A stretch of 64,000 nucleotides of DNA from Burkholderiales bacterium UBA4657 (GCA_002405475.1 DHLX01000023.1:48136-112135), one strand, 5' to 3'; counted from the first letter of the stretch, positions 17,950 to 26,916 are shown. Program-made: numbers and translations. Notes: a model not told the origin generated them from the sequence alone.

Positions 17950-18812
17950 ATTTCGAACAATGGATGCGTGCTTGTGCGACACGCACGGAAGCTGCACTGG
18001 AACAGACACTGCCGTCAGAACGGGTGGAGCCAGCGCGTCTGCACCGCGCGATGCGTTATGCGGTCTTGCAGGGTGGCAAGCGCATGAGACCGCTACTGGT
18101 CTATGCCGCCGGAGAAGCGGTAGGCGCGGCCGAGGCGGTTTTGACTCAAGCGGCGGTCGCAGTTGAATGCATACATGCCTATTCCCTGGTACATGACGAC
18201 ATGCCCGACATGGATAATGACACCCTCAGGCGCGGCAAGCCAACAGTCTGGGTTGAATTTGACGCTGCGACCGCACTGCTGGTCGGCGATGCCTTGCAGT
18301 CACTGGCGTTTGCCACCGTATGCCAGACCGGCCAACTGGCCCTGGTGCAGGAACTGGCCGAGGCCAGTGGTTCATTGGGCATGGCGGGGGGGCAGGCAAT
18401 TGATCTGGCCAGCGTCGGCCAAACCTTGTCACGACCAGAACTGGAACACATGCATCGGCTCAAGACGGGCGCTTTATTACGTTGCAGCGTGCGCCTGGGA
18501 GCATGGTTGGGCAGAGCTTTGACGCATGAGGAAAAAATGGCGTTTGACCAATATGCCAATGCCATGGGGCTGGCGTTTCAGGTGGTCGATGATGTGCTGG
18601 ATGCCGAAGCAGATACCGCCACCCTCGGTAAAACGGCGGGTAAAGATGCTGCCGCCGACAAACCCACCTATGTTTCATTGTTGGGATTGTCAGAGTCCAA
18701 AGCTCTGGCGCAGACCCTGCGGCATGAGGCACTGAGCGCATTGAAAAAAATTAACAGCGACACATCGCGTCTGGCTAACCTGGCCGACCTGATAGTGCTG
18801 CGGCAACATTAG
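17946..18812 (+). CDS. ispA: Farnesyl diphosphate synthase
   Basis: A 288-residue short-chain polyprenyl synthase that condenses DMAPP/GPP with IPP to farnesyl-PP. Both aspartate-rich magnesium motifs are present: DDMPDMDND (first) and DDVLD (second), with GGKRMRP before the first. The start is a TTG overlapping the xseB stop; N-terminal residues NFEQWM match the family, and an internal ATG six codons later is the alternative. It is followed closely by dxs, forming an isoprenoid precursor operon. Confidence 0.94.
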   Translation: MNFEQWMRACATRTEAALEQTLPSERVEPARLHRAMRYAVLQGGKRMRPLLVYAAGEAVGAAEAVLTQAAVAVECIHAYSLVHDDMPDMDNDTLRRGKPTVWVEFDAATALLVGDALQSLAFATVCQTGQLALVQELAEASGSLGMAGGQAIDLASVGQTLSRPELEHMHRLKTGALLRCSVRLGAWLGRALTHEEKMAFDQYANAMGLAFQVVDDVLDAEADTATLGKTAGKDAAADKPTYVSLLGLSESKALAQTLRHEALSALKKINSDTSRLANLADLIVLRQH

Positions 18813-18831
18813 CCAGCAAGGAATAGCAGGT

Positions 18832-20685
18832 ATGGAGTTACAGAAAACCATTCATTCACCGGCAGATTTACGCCTGCTGGCACCGGGGCAACTCAAACCA
18901 CTGGCGCAAGAATTACGCGCTTTTGTGCTGGATTCGGTATCGAAGACCGGTGGGCATCTATCGTCGAACCTGGGTACGGTAGAACTGACGATAGCCTTGC
19001 ACTATGTGTTCAATACCCCTGATGATCGTATCGTCTGGGACGTGGGACACCAGACCTACCCGCATAAAATTCTGACCGGTCGGCGTGAAGCTATGGCTAC
19101 CCTGCGGCAGTATGGCGGTATTTCCGGTTTTCCACGGCGTAGCGAAAGTGAATACGATACGTTTGGTACCGCGCATTCCAGTACCAGCATTAGTGCTGCC
19201 CTGGGCATGGCAGTGGCCTCGCGCAACAAGGGCGAGCACCAGCGCCAGCATATTGCTGTCATAGGCGACGGAGCCATGAGCGCCGGCATGGCGTTTGAGG
19301 CGATGAACAATGCGGGCGTCACGCACGATATCAATATGCTGGTGATATTGAACGATAACGAAATGTCTATCAGCCCACCAGTGGGAGCTTTACATCGCTA
19401 TCTGACCAAATTGATGAGTGGCAATTTTTATGCGGCAGCGCGCAGTGCCGCCGATAAACTGCTCAAACCACTGCCACCACTGCATGAATTTGCCAAACGC
19501 TTCGAAGAGCACACCAAGGGTATGCTGGGTCCGGGTACTATTTTTGAAGAATTCGGGTTCAATTATCTAGGCCCGATTGATGGTCACGATTTAGATACCT
19601 TGACCTCGACCCTGCGCAATATCAAACAGCGCGGCGGGCTGCAATTTTTGCACGTAGTCACTAAAAAAGGCGCGGGTTACAAGCTGGCCGAAGCCGATCC
19701 GGTGCTGTATCACGGCCCGGGTAAGTTTGACCCGGCTCAAGGTATCGTTAAACCAAGTACCCCGGGAAAAATCACCTACACCCAGGTGTTTGGCGACTGG
19801 GTCTGCGACATGGCGGCGCACGACACACGCCTGGTCGCCATTACCCCGGCCATGCGTGAAGGCTCGGGTCTGGTCAAGTTTGAGCAGCATTATCCGCAAC
19901 GTTATTTTGATGTTGGCATTGCCGAACAACATGCCATTACTTTTGCGGCAGGTTTGGCCTGCGAAGGACTGAAACCCGTCGTTGCCATCTATTCCACCTT
20001 CCTGCAGCGCGGTTACGACCAGTTGATACACGATGTCGCATTACAAGATCTGGATGTGACTTTAGCGCTCGACCGTGCCGGTATTGTCGGTGCCGATGGC
20101 GCCACCCATATGGGCGCGTTTGATATTGCTTTTCTGCGTTGCCTGCCCAATGTTGCAGTGCTGACACCTGCCGACGAAAACGAGTGCCGGCAATTACTGA
20201 CAACGGCCTACCAGCACGAAGGCACCGCCGCAGTGCGCTACCCGCGTGGCAGTGGCCCGGGTACGCCGCTGCAGAGTGGCCTGGCTACACTGCCCTGGGG
20301 CAAAGGTGAAATTCGCCGTCAGGGTAAAAAACTGGCACTGCTGGCGTTTGGCACCGTACTGCAGGCAGCGTTACAAGCGGGCGAGGTACTGGGTGCGACG
20401 GTCGCCAACATGCGTTTTGTCAAACCACTGGACACCGATTTACTGACCCAGCTGGCGCAGTCGCATGATTATCTGGTGACAATAGAAGAAGGTGTCGTCA
20501 TGGGCGGTGCGGGTAGCGCGGTACTGGAATATCTCAGTCAGGCCGGTATGAACACGCCGGTTTTGACGCTGGGCTTGCCTGATGAATTTGTCGATCATGG
20601 TGATCAGGTCTTGCTGATGAAGCAGCTTGGGCTTGATGCTGCTGGTATTCAGGCGGCCATTGAAGCCAAGTGGGTTCATATATAG
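18832..20685 (+). CDS. dxs: 1-deoxy-D-xylulose-5-phosphate synthase
   Basis: A 617-residue thiamine-diphosphate enzyme joining pyruvate and glyceraldehyde-3-phosphate, the first step of the MEP isoprenoid pathway. Seen: DVGHQTYPHKILTGR, the ThDP/magnesium motif GDGAMSAGMAFEAMNNAG, YLGPIDGHD, and in the pyrimidine-binding domain VGIAEQHAITFAAGLA. The C-terminal transketolase domain ends normally. Only 19 bp separate it from ispA. Confidence 0.96.
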   Translation: MELQKTIHSPADLRLLAPGQLKPLAQELRAFVLDSVSKTGGHLSSNLGTVELTIALHYVFNTPDDRIVWDVGHQTYPHKILTGRREAMATLRQYGGISGFPRRSESEYDTFGTAHSSTSISAALGMAVASRNKGEHQRQHIAVIGDGAMSAGMAFEAMNNAGVTHDINMLVILNDNEMSISPPVGALHRYLTKLMSGNFYAAARSAADKLLKPLPPLHEFAKRFEEHTKGMLGPGTIFEEFGFNYLGPIDGHDLDTLTSTLRNIKQRGGLQFLHVVTKKGAGYKLAEADPVLYHGPGKFDPAQGIVKPSTPGKITYTQVFGDWVCDMAAHDTRLVAITPAMREGSGLVKFEQHYPQRYFDVGIAEQHAITFAAGLACEGLKPVVAIYSTFLQRGYDQLIHDVALQDLDVTLALDRAGIVGADGATHMGAFDIAFLRCLPNVAVLTPADENECRQLLTTAYQHEGTAAVRYPRGSGPGTPLQSGLATLPWGKGEIRRQGKKLALLAFGTVLQAALQAGEVLGATVANMRFVKPLDTDLLTQLAQSHDYLVTIEEGVVMGGAGSAVLEYLSQAGMNTPVLTLGLPDEFVDHGDQVLLMKQLGLDAAGIQAAIEAKWVHI

Positions 20686-20700
20686 TTGGGCGGCATCTCT

Positions 20701-21585
20701 ATGCTGAACACAATCGCACAGCTCCTTGACGCCATTCCCGCTTCCTTTTGGGGTGTCGTGGTTGGTTCATTCTGCTCAATTGCCGGTGTAGCAATTACCA
20801 ACCGTGCGAGCGACAAGCGCCTGCGCGCTCAGTTCGAGCACGAGCGGGAATCGAAAACCAAGGACCGTGAAATGGCGCTGAGGAAAGAAGTGTTTCTTTC
20901 TGCCGCCGAGGCGGTCGCTTCCGGCATGAATAGCATCGGCCGATTTGCGAATCTCGACATACCCAACGACCAAATCACACAGCCGTATGTCGAAAAGGCA
21001 CCAGCTATATCCAAGGTTCATGTCATCGCCAACATCGAGACAATCCTCCCGCTAGCTCAGTTTACTAGTCGCCTTGGGGCGCTGTATTTAGAGCTATTTG
21101 CGAAACGGCATGAACTCATTAACGCGAGAAATGCAATAGCTCTCGTCGACAATCAAGTCGAGCAATTTGGAAAAGAACGTGACCGCATTCTGGAAATGAT
21201 CAAGCAACACAATATTGAAGGGGTCGTCGATCAGCGCCGATGGGAAGTGCTGCAAGATAATTTTGCGTTCGAGCAAAACCGAATCAGCGACGGTCTGGCG
21301 CATCGTGCCCAGTTGGCCGCTGCTCTGCAACCGAAGCACCTCGAATTTATGCGTCAGTGCCTTTCGCATACCGAGCAATTGGGTGCGATGCTAATTCCGG
21401 TCCTAACCGCCGTACGTCGTGAGCTTGATCTGCCTCTCGATGAGGCGGCCTATCGGCAGGCTATGGTAGAGATCTATGCGCAACAACAGCAAGCCATTGA
21501 CGGGTTCATCCAAAAGTTCATGCTCAATGCCACCCAACCCATCATTCCACCGGACCTTGCGCATGAAGCCGCGCAAGGTCGGTGA
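20701..21585 (+). CDS. Membrane-anchored coiled-coil protein, unknown function
   Basis: A 294-residue protein from MLNTIAQL; a TTG five codons earlier directly abuts the dxs stop and is less likely. One N-terminal transmembrane helix (about residues 13-33, FWGVVVGSFCSIAGVAIT) is followed by a charged helical segment (RASDKRLRAQFEHERESKTKDREMAL) and a long helical cytoplasmic domain. No catalytic motif is seen. It follows dxs by 15 bp and may be co-transcribed, but a link to isoprenoids is not implied. The last codons form a strong inverted repeat. Confidence 0.7.
   Translation: MLNTIAQLLDAIPASFWGVVVGSFCSIAGVAITNRASDKRLRAQFEHERESKTKDREMALRKEVFLSAAEAVASGMNSIGRFANLDIPNDQITQPYVEKAPAISKVHVIANIETILPLAQFTSRLGALYLELFAKRHELINARNAIALVDNQVEQFGKERDRILEMIKQHNIEGVVDQRRWEVLQDNFAFEQNRISDGLAHRAQLAAALQPKHLEFMRQCLSHTEQLGAMLIPVLTAVRRELDLPLDEAAYRQAMVEIYAQQQQAIDGFIQKFMLNATQPIIPPDLAHEAAQGR
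21553..21580. repeat. Inverted repeat at the 3' end of the coiled-coil gene
   Basis: A perfect 10-bp dyad, GACCTTGCGC / GCGCAAGGTC, with an 8-base loop, ending two codons before the stop. It is not followed by a T run, so it is not a standard intrinsic terminator; it may stabilise the mRNA end or assist Rho-type termination. Confidence 0.6.
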
Positions 21586-21678
21586 ATTCAGACGTTGAGG
21601 CTGTAAAAAACACCCTCACCAGCTAACTTATTGAGTCGGCAATTGAGTCGGCCAAGCCTTCCGAAACCTATCACTTTC

Positions 21679-22345
21679 CTAAAACCGTCTTACCAGCACC
21701 ATTGTTTCGCCTTCGCGTTGCATCTGTACCCGATTCAGAAATGAATTGCCCAGCAATATGGTGTTGAGTGGCGCTTCAATGACCGAGGCTGATACGTTGT
21801 ACAGGGTAATGCCCTGAATCCGTACTGAATCGAGTGAGAGATTCCATGTTTGAACGCGGCCATTGGCGGTATTGGCTGCGCCGGGTGTACCTCGGGCGCG
21901 GTAATCAATACCCAGGCGGTTGGCCTCATTGGCAGGCAGAACCGTGACTGAGGCTCCGGTATCCACCATCATGGTGACGGCCTTGCCGTTAATTGAACCC
22001 TGCGCGACAAAATGACCGCGGCCGTCTGATTGCAGCACGGCTCTGCCCCCGGTGCTAGCTCCGTCTTCAGCGGCTGCTGCGCCGCCCACAGCGCCTTCAC
22101 CCAGGCGCAGCGTGGTTTTACGTCCGCCGATTTCGACTACAGCGCTATCGCCAGCCAGACTCAAAACCTTGATACCCTGTACGCTGTTACCGACCGGAAC
22201 AGAGGTGGGTGCCCCCCCCATTAATGGACAACAGAGCCCGTCCGGGCAAGACGCCTTGTAACTGTACCTGAGTCTGCGCGTAGACCGACCAGACCCATAA
22301 GAGTCCTGCACTGCAGAGAAAAAAATTTCGTACAATCATTTGCAT
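21679..22345 (-). pseudogene. Retropepsin-like aspartic protease (TIGR02281 type), frameshifted in a G run
   Basis: The 5' part, read from the ATG at 22345, gives a signal peptide and family N-terminus (MQMIVRNFFLCSAGLLWVW..VYAQ then VQLQGVLPGRALLSINGG). The 3' part, in another frame, continues with APTSVPVGNSVQGIKVLSL and carries the retropepsin motif VDTGASVTVLP and the terminal LLGNSFLNRV. The two frames meet at a run of eight G on the coding strand (C at 22212-22219); seven would restore one 221-residue protein. A TTG at 22335 would open the 3' frame upstream but gives a non-family N-terminus. This is a sequencing error, a real mutation, or a slippage switch. Confidence 0.82.
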
Positions 22346-23069
22346 GTCCTTAACCAAGCCTATTGCCGTTTTTCAATTCAGTGCGCGTGTCGCACCCGGC
22401 TATTTTGCCTTGTATTGCCAGAAAATGGCACAAGATTTTGTAGTGATTCGCATTGACCAGGGCGCGATGCTGCCAGAAAGTCCTGAAGTCTTTTCCGGCG
22501 TCTGCCTGCTGGGCGGTGAAATGAGTGTCAACGACCCCTTACCCTGGATTGAGCCTTTATGCACCTGGCTACGCTGGGCCGATGCTCTGGGGCGCCCGAT
22601 TATTGGCCATTGTCTGGGTGGGCAACTGATTTCCAAAGCGTTTGGGGCAGAGGTCCGACGCCATCGAGTCAAGGAAATTGGCTGGGGCACCATACAGGTG
22701 CAACAGCACCCGGTAGCGCAAGAGTGGCTTGGTGCGCGTCAGTCATTTGAAACCTTTCAGTGGCATGGTGACACTTTTGACTTGCCGCCCGGCGCCGTTC
22801 CCCTGATGCAAAGTACTTATTGCCAGCATCAAGGCTATGTACTGCATGAGCGACATTTGGCCATGCAATGTCATGTCGAAATGACCTCAGAATTGGTACG
22901 CGACTGGTGTGTCGCCGGGCAGGAAGAAATTTCCCAGGAGAAGGCCGCTACCGGCGGACCGGCGACCCAGTGGCCGGAACAGATGCTGGACGGCCTTGAT
23001 GAAAAAACTCAGGCGCTACATACGATAGCTGAGCAACTCTATGCACGCTGGATGAAGCAACTGGTCTAG
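22344..23069 (+). CDS. Class I glutamine amidotransferase-like protein
   Basis: A 241-residue stand-alone GATase1 domain resembling the amidotransferase part of GMP synthase. Cys nucleophile in GHCLGGQL (about residue 90), then FQWHGDTFDLP, and the His-Glu pair in MQCHVEMT. Such proteins release ammonia from glutamine or act as gamma-glutamyl hydrolases; the acceptor is unknown. Its ATG overlaps the ATG of the divergent protease gene within one CATG, leaving no intergenic space. It converges on yajQ with a 4-bp overlap. A second, diverged paralogue lies at 34.8 kb. Confidence 0.87.
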   Translation: MSLTKPIAVFQFSARVAPGYFALYCQKMAQDFVVIRIDQGAMLPESPEVFSGVCLLGGEMSVNDPLPWIEPLCTWLRWADALGRPIIGHCLGGQLISKAFGAEVRRHRVKEIGWGTIQVQQHPVAQEWLGARQSFETFQWHGDTFDLPPGAVPLMQSTYCQHQGYVLHERHLAMQCHVEMTSELVRDWCVAGQEEISQEKAATGGPATQWPEQMLDGLDEKTQALHTIAEQLYARWMKQLV

Positions 23070-23551
23070 TCGCGAAAATTTTCAAAGCTCAAAGGCTGTT
23101 CGTTAATCTCTTTTTTGAGCAGCGCAATCGCGCTTTGCAAGTCATCGCGCTTGGCGCCCGAGACCCGCACGCTTTCACCCTGTATGCTGCCTTGAACTTT
23201 CAGCTTACTGTCCTTCAGGGCCTTGACAATTTTTTTTGCCAGTTCGGTTGCTATGCCTTGCTTGATGGTAATCACCTGTTTAACCTTATCACCGGAAATT
23301 TTTTCGGCCTTGCCATAATCCAGGAAACGTACATCGACATTGCGCTTGGCAAATTTGTTCAACATCACATCTTTTAATTGCTCGAGCTGAAAATCACTGT
23401 CAGCATAGGCGGTCAGCTCCTGGTCTTTATGTTCCAGTCGTGCGTCCGAGCCCTTGAAATCGAAGCGATTTCCAATTTCCTTGTTGGTTTGTTCTATGGC
23501 ATTACGCAATTCCACTGCATTGGCTTCGGACATAATATCGAATGATGGCAT
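23066..23551 (-). CDS. yajQ: YajQ-family nucleotide-binding protein
   Basis: A 161-residue UPF0234/YajQ protein. The opening PSFDI.SE.....L.NA..QT..EI..RFDFKG and the closing KRDDLQ.AIALLK are diagnostic. Family members bind nucleotides; some bind cyclic di-GMP and act as effectors with a transcription factor. Full length, transcribed away from murB. Confidence 0.93.
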   Translation of the reverse strand: MPSFDIMSEANAVELRNAIEQTNKEIGNRFDFKGSDARLEHKDQELTAYADSDFQLEQLKDVMLNKFAKRNVDVRFLDYGKAEKISGDKVKQVITIKQGIATELAKKIVKALKDSKLKVQGSIQGESVRVSGAKRDDLQSAIALLKKEINEQPLSFENFRD

Positions 23552-23634
23552 GATGCTCCCCTGGCGGTTTTTTAACTATTTCAACGCTATTTTATCCGCA
23601 AGGTAAACTCTCGGGGCTAGCACTGAAACAGAAT

Positions 23635-24648
23635 ATGAAAATTTTTCATCAATACCCCCTCGGCAGTCTCAATACTCTGGGTTTGATCTCTGTCGCTGAA
23701 CATTTCGCTCGGGTTGAATCAGCGGATGAATTGACGCAACTACTGCAACAGATTCGCGGCCAGTCGCTGCACGTATTGGGCGGTGGCAGCAATATAGTAT
23801 TTTTACCCGAAGTCAGCGGTTGGGTTTTGCAGCCAGTTCTGCTAGGTCGAGGCCGATATGCGGAAGACCAGGAGTTTGTCTGGATTGATGCGGGAGCTGG
23901 AGAAAACTGGCACGAGTTCGTGCGCTGGACTTTGCAACAAGGCTGGCCTGGGCTGGAAAATCTGAGTCTTATTCCCGGAACGGTGGGCGCGGCACCGATT
24001 CAAAATATCGGCGCTTATGGTGTTGAGCTAGAAAGTTTTGTCGATCTGGTTGAGATCGTGAATATTGCAACTGGATCCGTGCGCCAGTTACGGCGTGAGG
24101 AGTGTGCTTTTGCTTACCGTGACTCGATATTCAAACATACGCAGCGCGATAGCGTTATTACCAAAGTCAGGTTCAAATTGCCCAAACGCTGGAAGCCCTG
24201 CCTGACTTACCAGGAATTGGTACGTGAACTTGAACAACAAGATGACCCGTGTCACATGACGCCATTACAAATCAGCGATGCCGTCATCGCGATTCGACGC
24301 CGCAAATTACCTGATTGGCGAACCCTTGGTAATGCCGGCAGTTTTTTCAAAAACCCGATTGTTCCTGCCGGGTTGTACCAGACCCTGCTGCAGCGCTACG
24401 CCAAACTTCCGGCCTACCCCCAGGTCGATGGTCAAGTCAAACTGGCCGCCGGCTGGCTGATTGAGCAGGCAGGGTGGAAGGGGCGCAGGCTGGGCAATGT
24501 GGGTGTCTATGAAAAACAGGCGCTGGTACTGGTCAACCATGGTGGTGCCAACGGCAGCGAGCTGCTAGCACTGGCCGAAGCCGTCGCCGCCTCTGTCATG
24601 CAGCAGTTTGGTGTGGTACTGGAACGCGAGCCGGTGGTAATCCCCTAA
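23635..24648 (+). CDS. murB: UDP-N-acetylenolpyruvoylglucosamine reductase
   Basis: A 337-residue FAD enzyme that reduces enolpyruvyl-UDP-GlcNAc to UDP-MurNAc. The FAD-binding segment LHVLGGGSNIVF, the PGTVGAAPIQNIGAYGVE segment, the catalytic Ser in GNAGSFFKNP and the C-terminal AAGWLIEQAGWKG are all present, as in type I MurB. Divergent from yajQ. Confidence 0.95.
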   Translation: MKIFHQYPLGSLNTLGLISVAEHFARVESADELTQLLQQIRGQSLHVLGGGSNIVFLPEVSGWVLQPVLLGRGRYAEDQEFVWIDAGAGENWHEFVRWTLQQGWPGLENLSLIPGTVGAAPIQNIGAYGVELESFVDLVEIVNIATGSVRQLRREECAFAYRDSIFKHTQRDSVITKVRFKLPKRWKPCLTYQELVRELEQQDDPCHMTPLQISDAVIAIRRRKLPDWRTLGNAGSFFKNPIVPAGLYQTLLQRYAKLPAYPQVDGQVKLAAGWLIEQAGWKGRRLGNVGVYEKQALVLVNHGGANGSELLALAEAVAASVMQQFGVVLEREPVVIP

Positions 24649-24686
24649 ATTTGGCGAACCAAGTTAAAACTTCACTGACCATCAGG

Positions 24687-24715
24687 CTGACCGCTTTGTC
24701 ACATTCTTATATAAT
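24687..24715 (+). promoter_or_regulatory. Candidate sigma-70 promoter before the CsgG-like pair
   Basis: A perfect -10 TATAAT (24710-24715) with a 17-bp spacer to a weak -35 CTGACC (24687-24692). It lies about 40 bp upstream of the first CsgG-like gene. Confidence 0.4.
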
Positions 24716-24753
24716 GTTACAACTGGCGATCCGCTACTTCGGAAATTTTCAGC

Positions 24754-25581
24754 ATGAATAAATTAAGTTTAATGACTTTGCCATGGGCGTGCCTTGTTGG
24801 GTCGGCGTCTGCCCAAAGCGTTGGTAGTGATTCTGCCCGAACCGCGGCAACCGGCTCGGCCGGGGGAGCCAACTCCGAGAATGCCAATGCTCAATTAGAA
24901 CGCTGTGACCGTTCACTCGGTACTCTGGCTGTAGTCGAGGATACGAGTGCTGCCTGGTATGCACAAATGCAGTCGTATCAGTTACGTTCCACTACCCCAG
25001 TACTACGCATGCTGGTACAACAGTCGAACTGTTTTGTGGTGGTGGAGCGTGGCCAGGCCATGCGTAACATGATGCAGGAGCGGGAACTGCAGCGTAGCGG
25101 CGAATTGCGTGGCAATAGCAACATGGGTCAGGGCCAGATGGTGGCAGCTGACTATACTTTGAACCCAACGATTACCTTCAGCCAGAAAGGCACGGGTGGT
25201 GTAGGAGGGTTTCTGGGAGCCATCGGTGGAAGTGTATTGGGCGTCATTGGCGGCGGGGTGAAATTCAACGATGCCTCGACCATGCTGGTGCTGGTCGACA
25301 ACCGCTCCGGGGTGCAACTGGCGGCAGCGGAAGGTGCGTCGCGTAATGTTGACTTTAACCTGTTTGGTGGCTTGTTTGGTGGTGGTGCGGCTGGCGGTTT
25401 GGGCGGGTTTACCAATACCCCTGAGGGTAAAATTATCGTCGCTGCTTTCATAGACTCCTACAACCAACTGGCCCGATCAGTGAAAAATTATCGTGCCCAG
25501 AGCGTTGAAGGTGGCCTGGGAACGGGCGGTGGGCTGGGTGTCCAGGGCGGTACGACACCAGCTTCAAGAAATCTGAAGTAA
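24754..25581 (+). CDS. CsgG-like exported protein, copy 1
   Basis: A 275-residue protein with an N-terminal export signal (MNKLSLMTLPWACLVGSASA, cleavage near AQS) but no lipobox. The core is CsgG/curli-assembly-like: LGTLAVVEDT, ...LRMLVQQSNCFVVVERGQAM..MMQER, a VAADYTLNPTITFSQ strand, a Gly-rich membrane-loop-like segment, MLVLVDNRSGVQLAAAEG, and a terminal IVAAFIDSYNQL helix. CsgG relatives form outer-membrane secretion pores or periplasmic partners. The next gene is a close paralogue, 19 bp away. No curli subunit genes are nearby. Confidence 0.75.
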   Translation: MNKLSLMTLPWACLVGSASAQSVGSDSARTAATGSAGGANSENANAQLERCDRSLGTLAVVEDTSAAWYAQMQSYQLRSTTPVLRMLVQQSNCFVVVERGQAMRNMMQERELQRSGELRGNSNMGQGQMVAADYTLNPTITFSQKGTGGVGGFLGAIGGSVLGVIGGGVKFNDASTMLVLVDNRSGVQLAAAEGASRNVDFNLFGGLFGGGAAGGLGGFTNTPEGKIIVAAFIDSYNQLARSVKNYRAQSVEGGLGTGGGLGVQGGTTPASRNLK

Positions 25582-26430
25582 TTATTCGAGGATGATGTCG
25601 ATGAAATACGTTTCCCTTTCCTTGTTATCTGTGGCATTACTGGCAGGATGTAATGCAACTGCGCCTACCATAGGCAATGACTCGGCCCGTACGGCAGCAA
25701 CCGGCTCGGCGGGTGGTGCCAACGCAGAAAATGCCAACAAACAGCTGGAACGTTGCGATAGAACGCTGGGCACATTGGCGGTGGTCGAAGATACCAATGC
25801 GGCCTGGTATGCACAAATGCAGTCCTATCAATTGCGCTCTACCACGCCAGTACTGCGTATGCTGGTACAGCAGTCGAACTGCTTTGTGGTGGTTGAGCGT
25901 GGCCAGGCCATGCGTAACATGATGCAAGAACGTGATTTGAACCGGTCTGGAGAACTTCGTGGTGGCAGCAACATGGGTCAAGGCCAGATGGTAGCGGCTG
26001 ATTTCACCATGAACCCGACCATTACCTTCAGTCAGAAAGGTACCGGCGGTCTGGGAGGTTTTCTGGGCGGCTTTGGTGGCGGTATTGGTGCCGCGATTGC
26101 TGGCAGCATAAAATTTAACGATGCCTCCACCATGCTGGTGCTGGTGGATAATCGTTCTGGTGTTCAGTTGGCGGCAGCAGAGGGTTCCTCGCGCAATACT
26201 GACTTTAACCTGTTTGGCGGACTGTTTGGTGGCGGTGCGGCCGGTGGCGCGGGTGGTTTTACCAATACCCCGGAAGGAAAAATTGTTGTCGCCGCCTTCA
26301 TTGATTCATACAACCAGTTAGTTAAGGCAGTAAAAAATTACCGTGCCCAATCGGTAGAAGGGGGTTTAGGGACTGGTGGCCATTTGGGAGTTCAGGGAGG
26401 TTCGACACCCGCCTCGCAGAAATTAGACAA
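24820..26430 (+). repeat. Tandem gene duplication
   Basis: Two direct copies of about 760 bp (roughly 24820-25580 and 25672-26430) encoding the CsgG-like cores. Long blocks are nearly identical at DNA level, for example around 25010-25080 and 25860-25930, with differences mainly at third codon positions. Confidence 0.85.
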
Positions 26431-26566
26431 AGAACCACAGAAACAGCAGCCCAAGCCGGCGCAACCTGCTTCCCAGGCTCCAGCAGCACAGACGCCCAAA
26501 ACGCAATCATCTGCTCAGCCCCAACCCAAGGCGCAAACGCCAACACAGCCGCAGAAAAAGAACTGA
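25601..26566 (+). CDS. CsgG-like lipoprotein, copy 2
   Basis: A 321-residue paralogue of the preceding gene. I chose the third ATG of an ATG-rich start (MKYVSLSL), since the gagg ribosome site fits it best. It has a true lipobox (SVALLAGC, Cys about 17), so it should be lipid-anchored, unlike copy 1. The CsgG-like core is nearly identical to copy 1. It then gains a Pro/Gln/Lys/Ala-rich, presumably disordered tail of about 45 residues (KEPQKQQPKPAQP...). An anchored and a soluble partner from one duplication suggests a hetero-oligomer, which is inference. A hairpin follows. Confidence 0.77.
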   Translation: MKYVSLSLLSVALLAGCNATAPTIGNDSARTAATGSAGGANAENANKQLERCDRTLGTLAVVEDTNAAWYAQMQSYQLRSTTPVLRMLVQQSNCFVVVERGQAMRNMMQERDLNRSGELRGGSNMGQGQMVAADFTMNPTITFSQKGTGGLGGFLGGFGGGIGAAIAGSIKFNDASTMLVLVDNRSGVQLAAAEGSSRNTDFNLFGGLFGGGAAGGAGGFTNTPEGKIVVAAFIDSYNQLVKAVKNYRAQSVEGGLGTGGHLGVQGGSTPASQKLDKEPQKQQPKPAQPASQAPAAQTPKTQSSAQPQPKAQTPTQPQKKN

Positions 26567-26567
26567 A

Positions 26568-26597
26568 CCATGGGCCCGACATGCAGTCGGGCCATGG
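26568..26597. terminator. Hairpin between convergent genes
   Basis: CCATGG-g-CCCGAC pairs with GTCGGG-CCATGG: 12 base pairs with one bulged G and a 5-base loop, filling the gap between the CsgG-like lipoprotein gene and ppnP. It has no T run on either side, so its terminator role is inferred from position. Confidence 0.5.
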
Positions 26598-26598
26598 C

Positions 26599-26916
26599 TT
26601 ATTGGCCAAAATGGCAGACGTAGTGCAGTGTCTCCAGGGTTTCAATTTCAAACGATGAATTTCCAGGTACCGAGAACGAATCGCCCGCCCGGTAGCGGGC
26701 TGTTTCGTTTTGACCAGCCTGTTTCACCTGACATGTCCCGGCAATAACTTCCATGACCTCTGGCGCCCCGGTGGTGAATAACAAGGTCGAGGGAAGAATG
26801 ACACCCACGGACTTGCGCGACCCATCGGCCAGCAACACCGTATGACTGACGCACTTGCCATCGAAATAAACATTGGCCTTTTTAATGACACTGACCTGGT
26901 CAAATTGATCACTCAT
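26599..26916 (-). CDS. ppnP: Pyrimidine/purine nucleoside phosphorylase
   Basis: A 105-residue cupin of the DUF1255/YaiE family, shown in E. coli to phosphorolyse several nucleosides to base and ribose-1-phosphate. Family motifs: KANVYFDGKCVSHTV, GVILPSTL.F.TGAPEVMEV and the terminal YVCHFGQ region. It starts 11 bp after the argG stop and is probably in the same transcript. Confidence 0.92.
   Translation of the reverse strand: MSDQFDQVSVIKKANVYFDGKCVSHTVLLADGSRKSVGVILPSTLLFTTGAPEVMEVIAGTCQVKQAGQNETARYRAGDSFSVPGNSSFEIETLETLHYVCHFGQ

Noticed and set aside
22100..22335. A TTG start giving an intact-looking protease gene beginning MYEIFF
   Set aside because: The residues it adds are not family-like, while the other frame gives a proper signal peptide and N-terminal domain, so a frameshift explains the data better.
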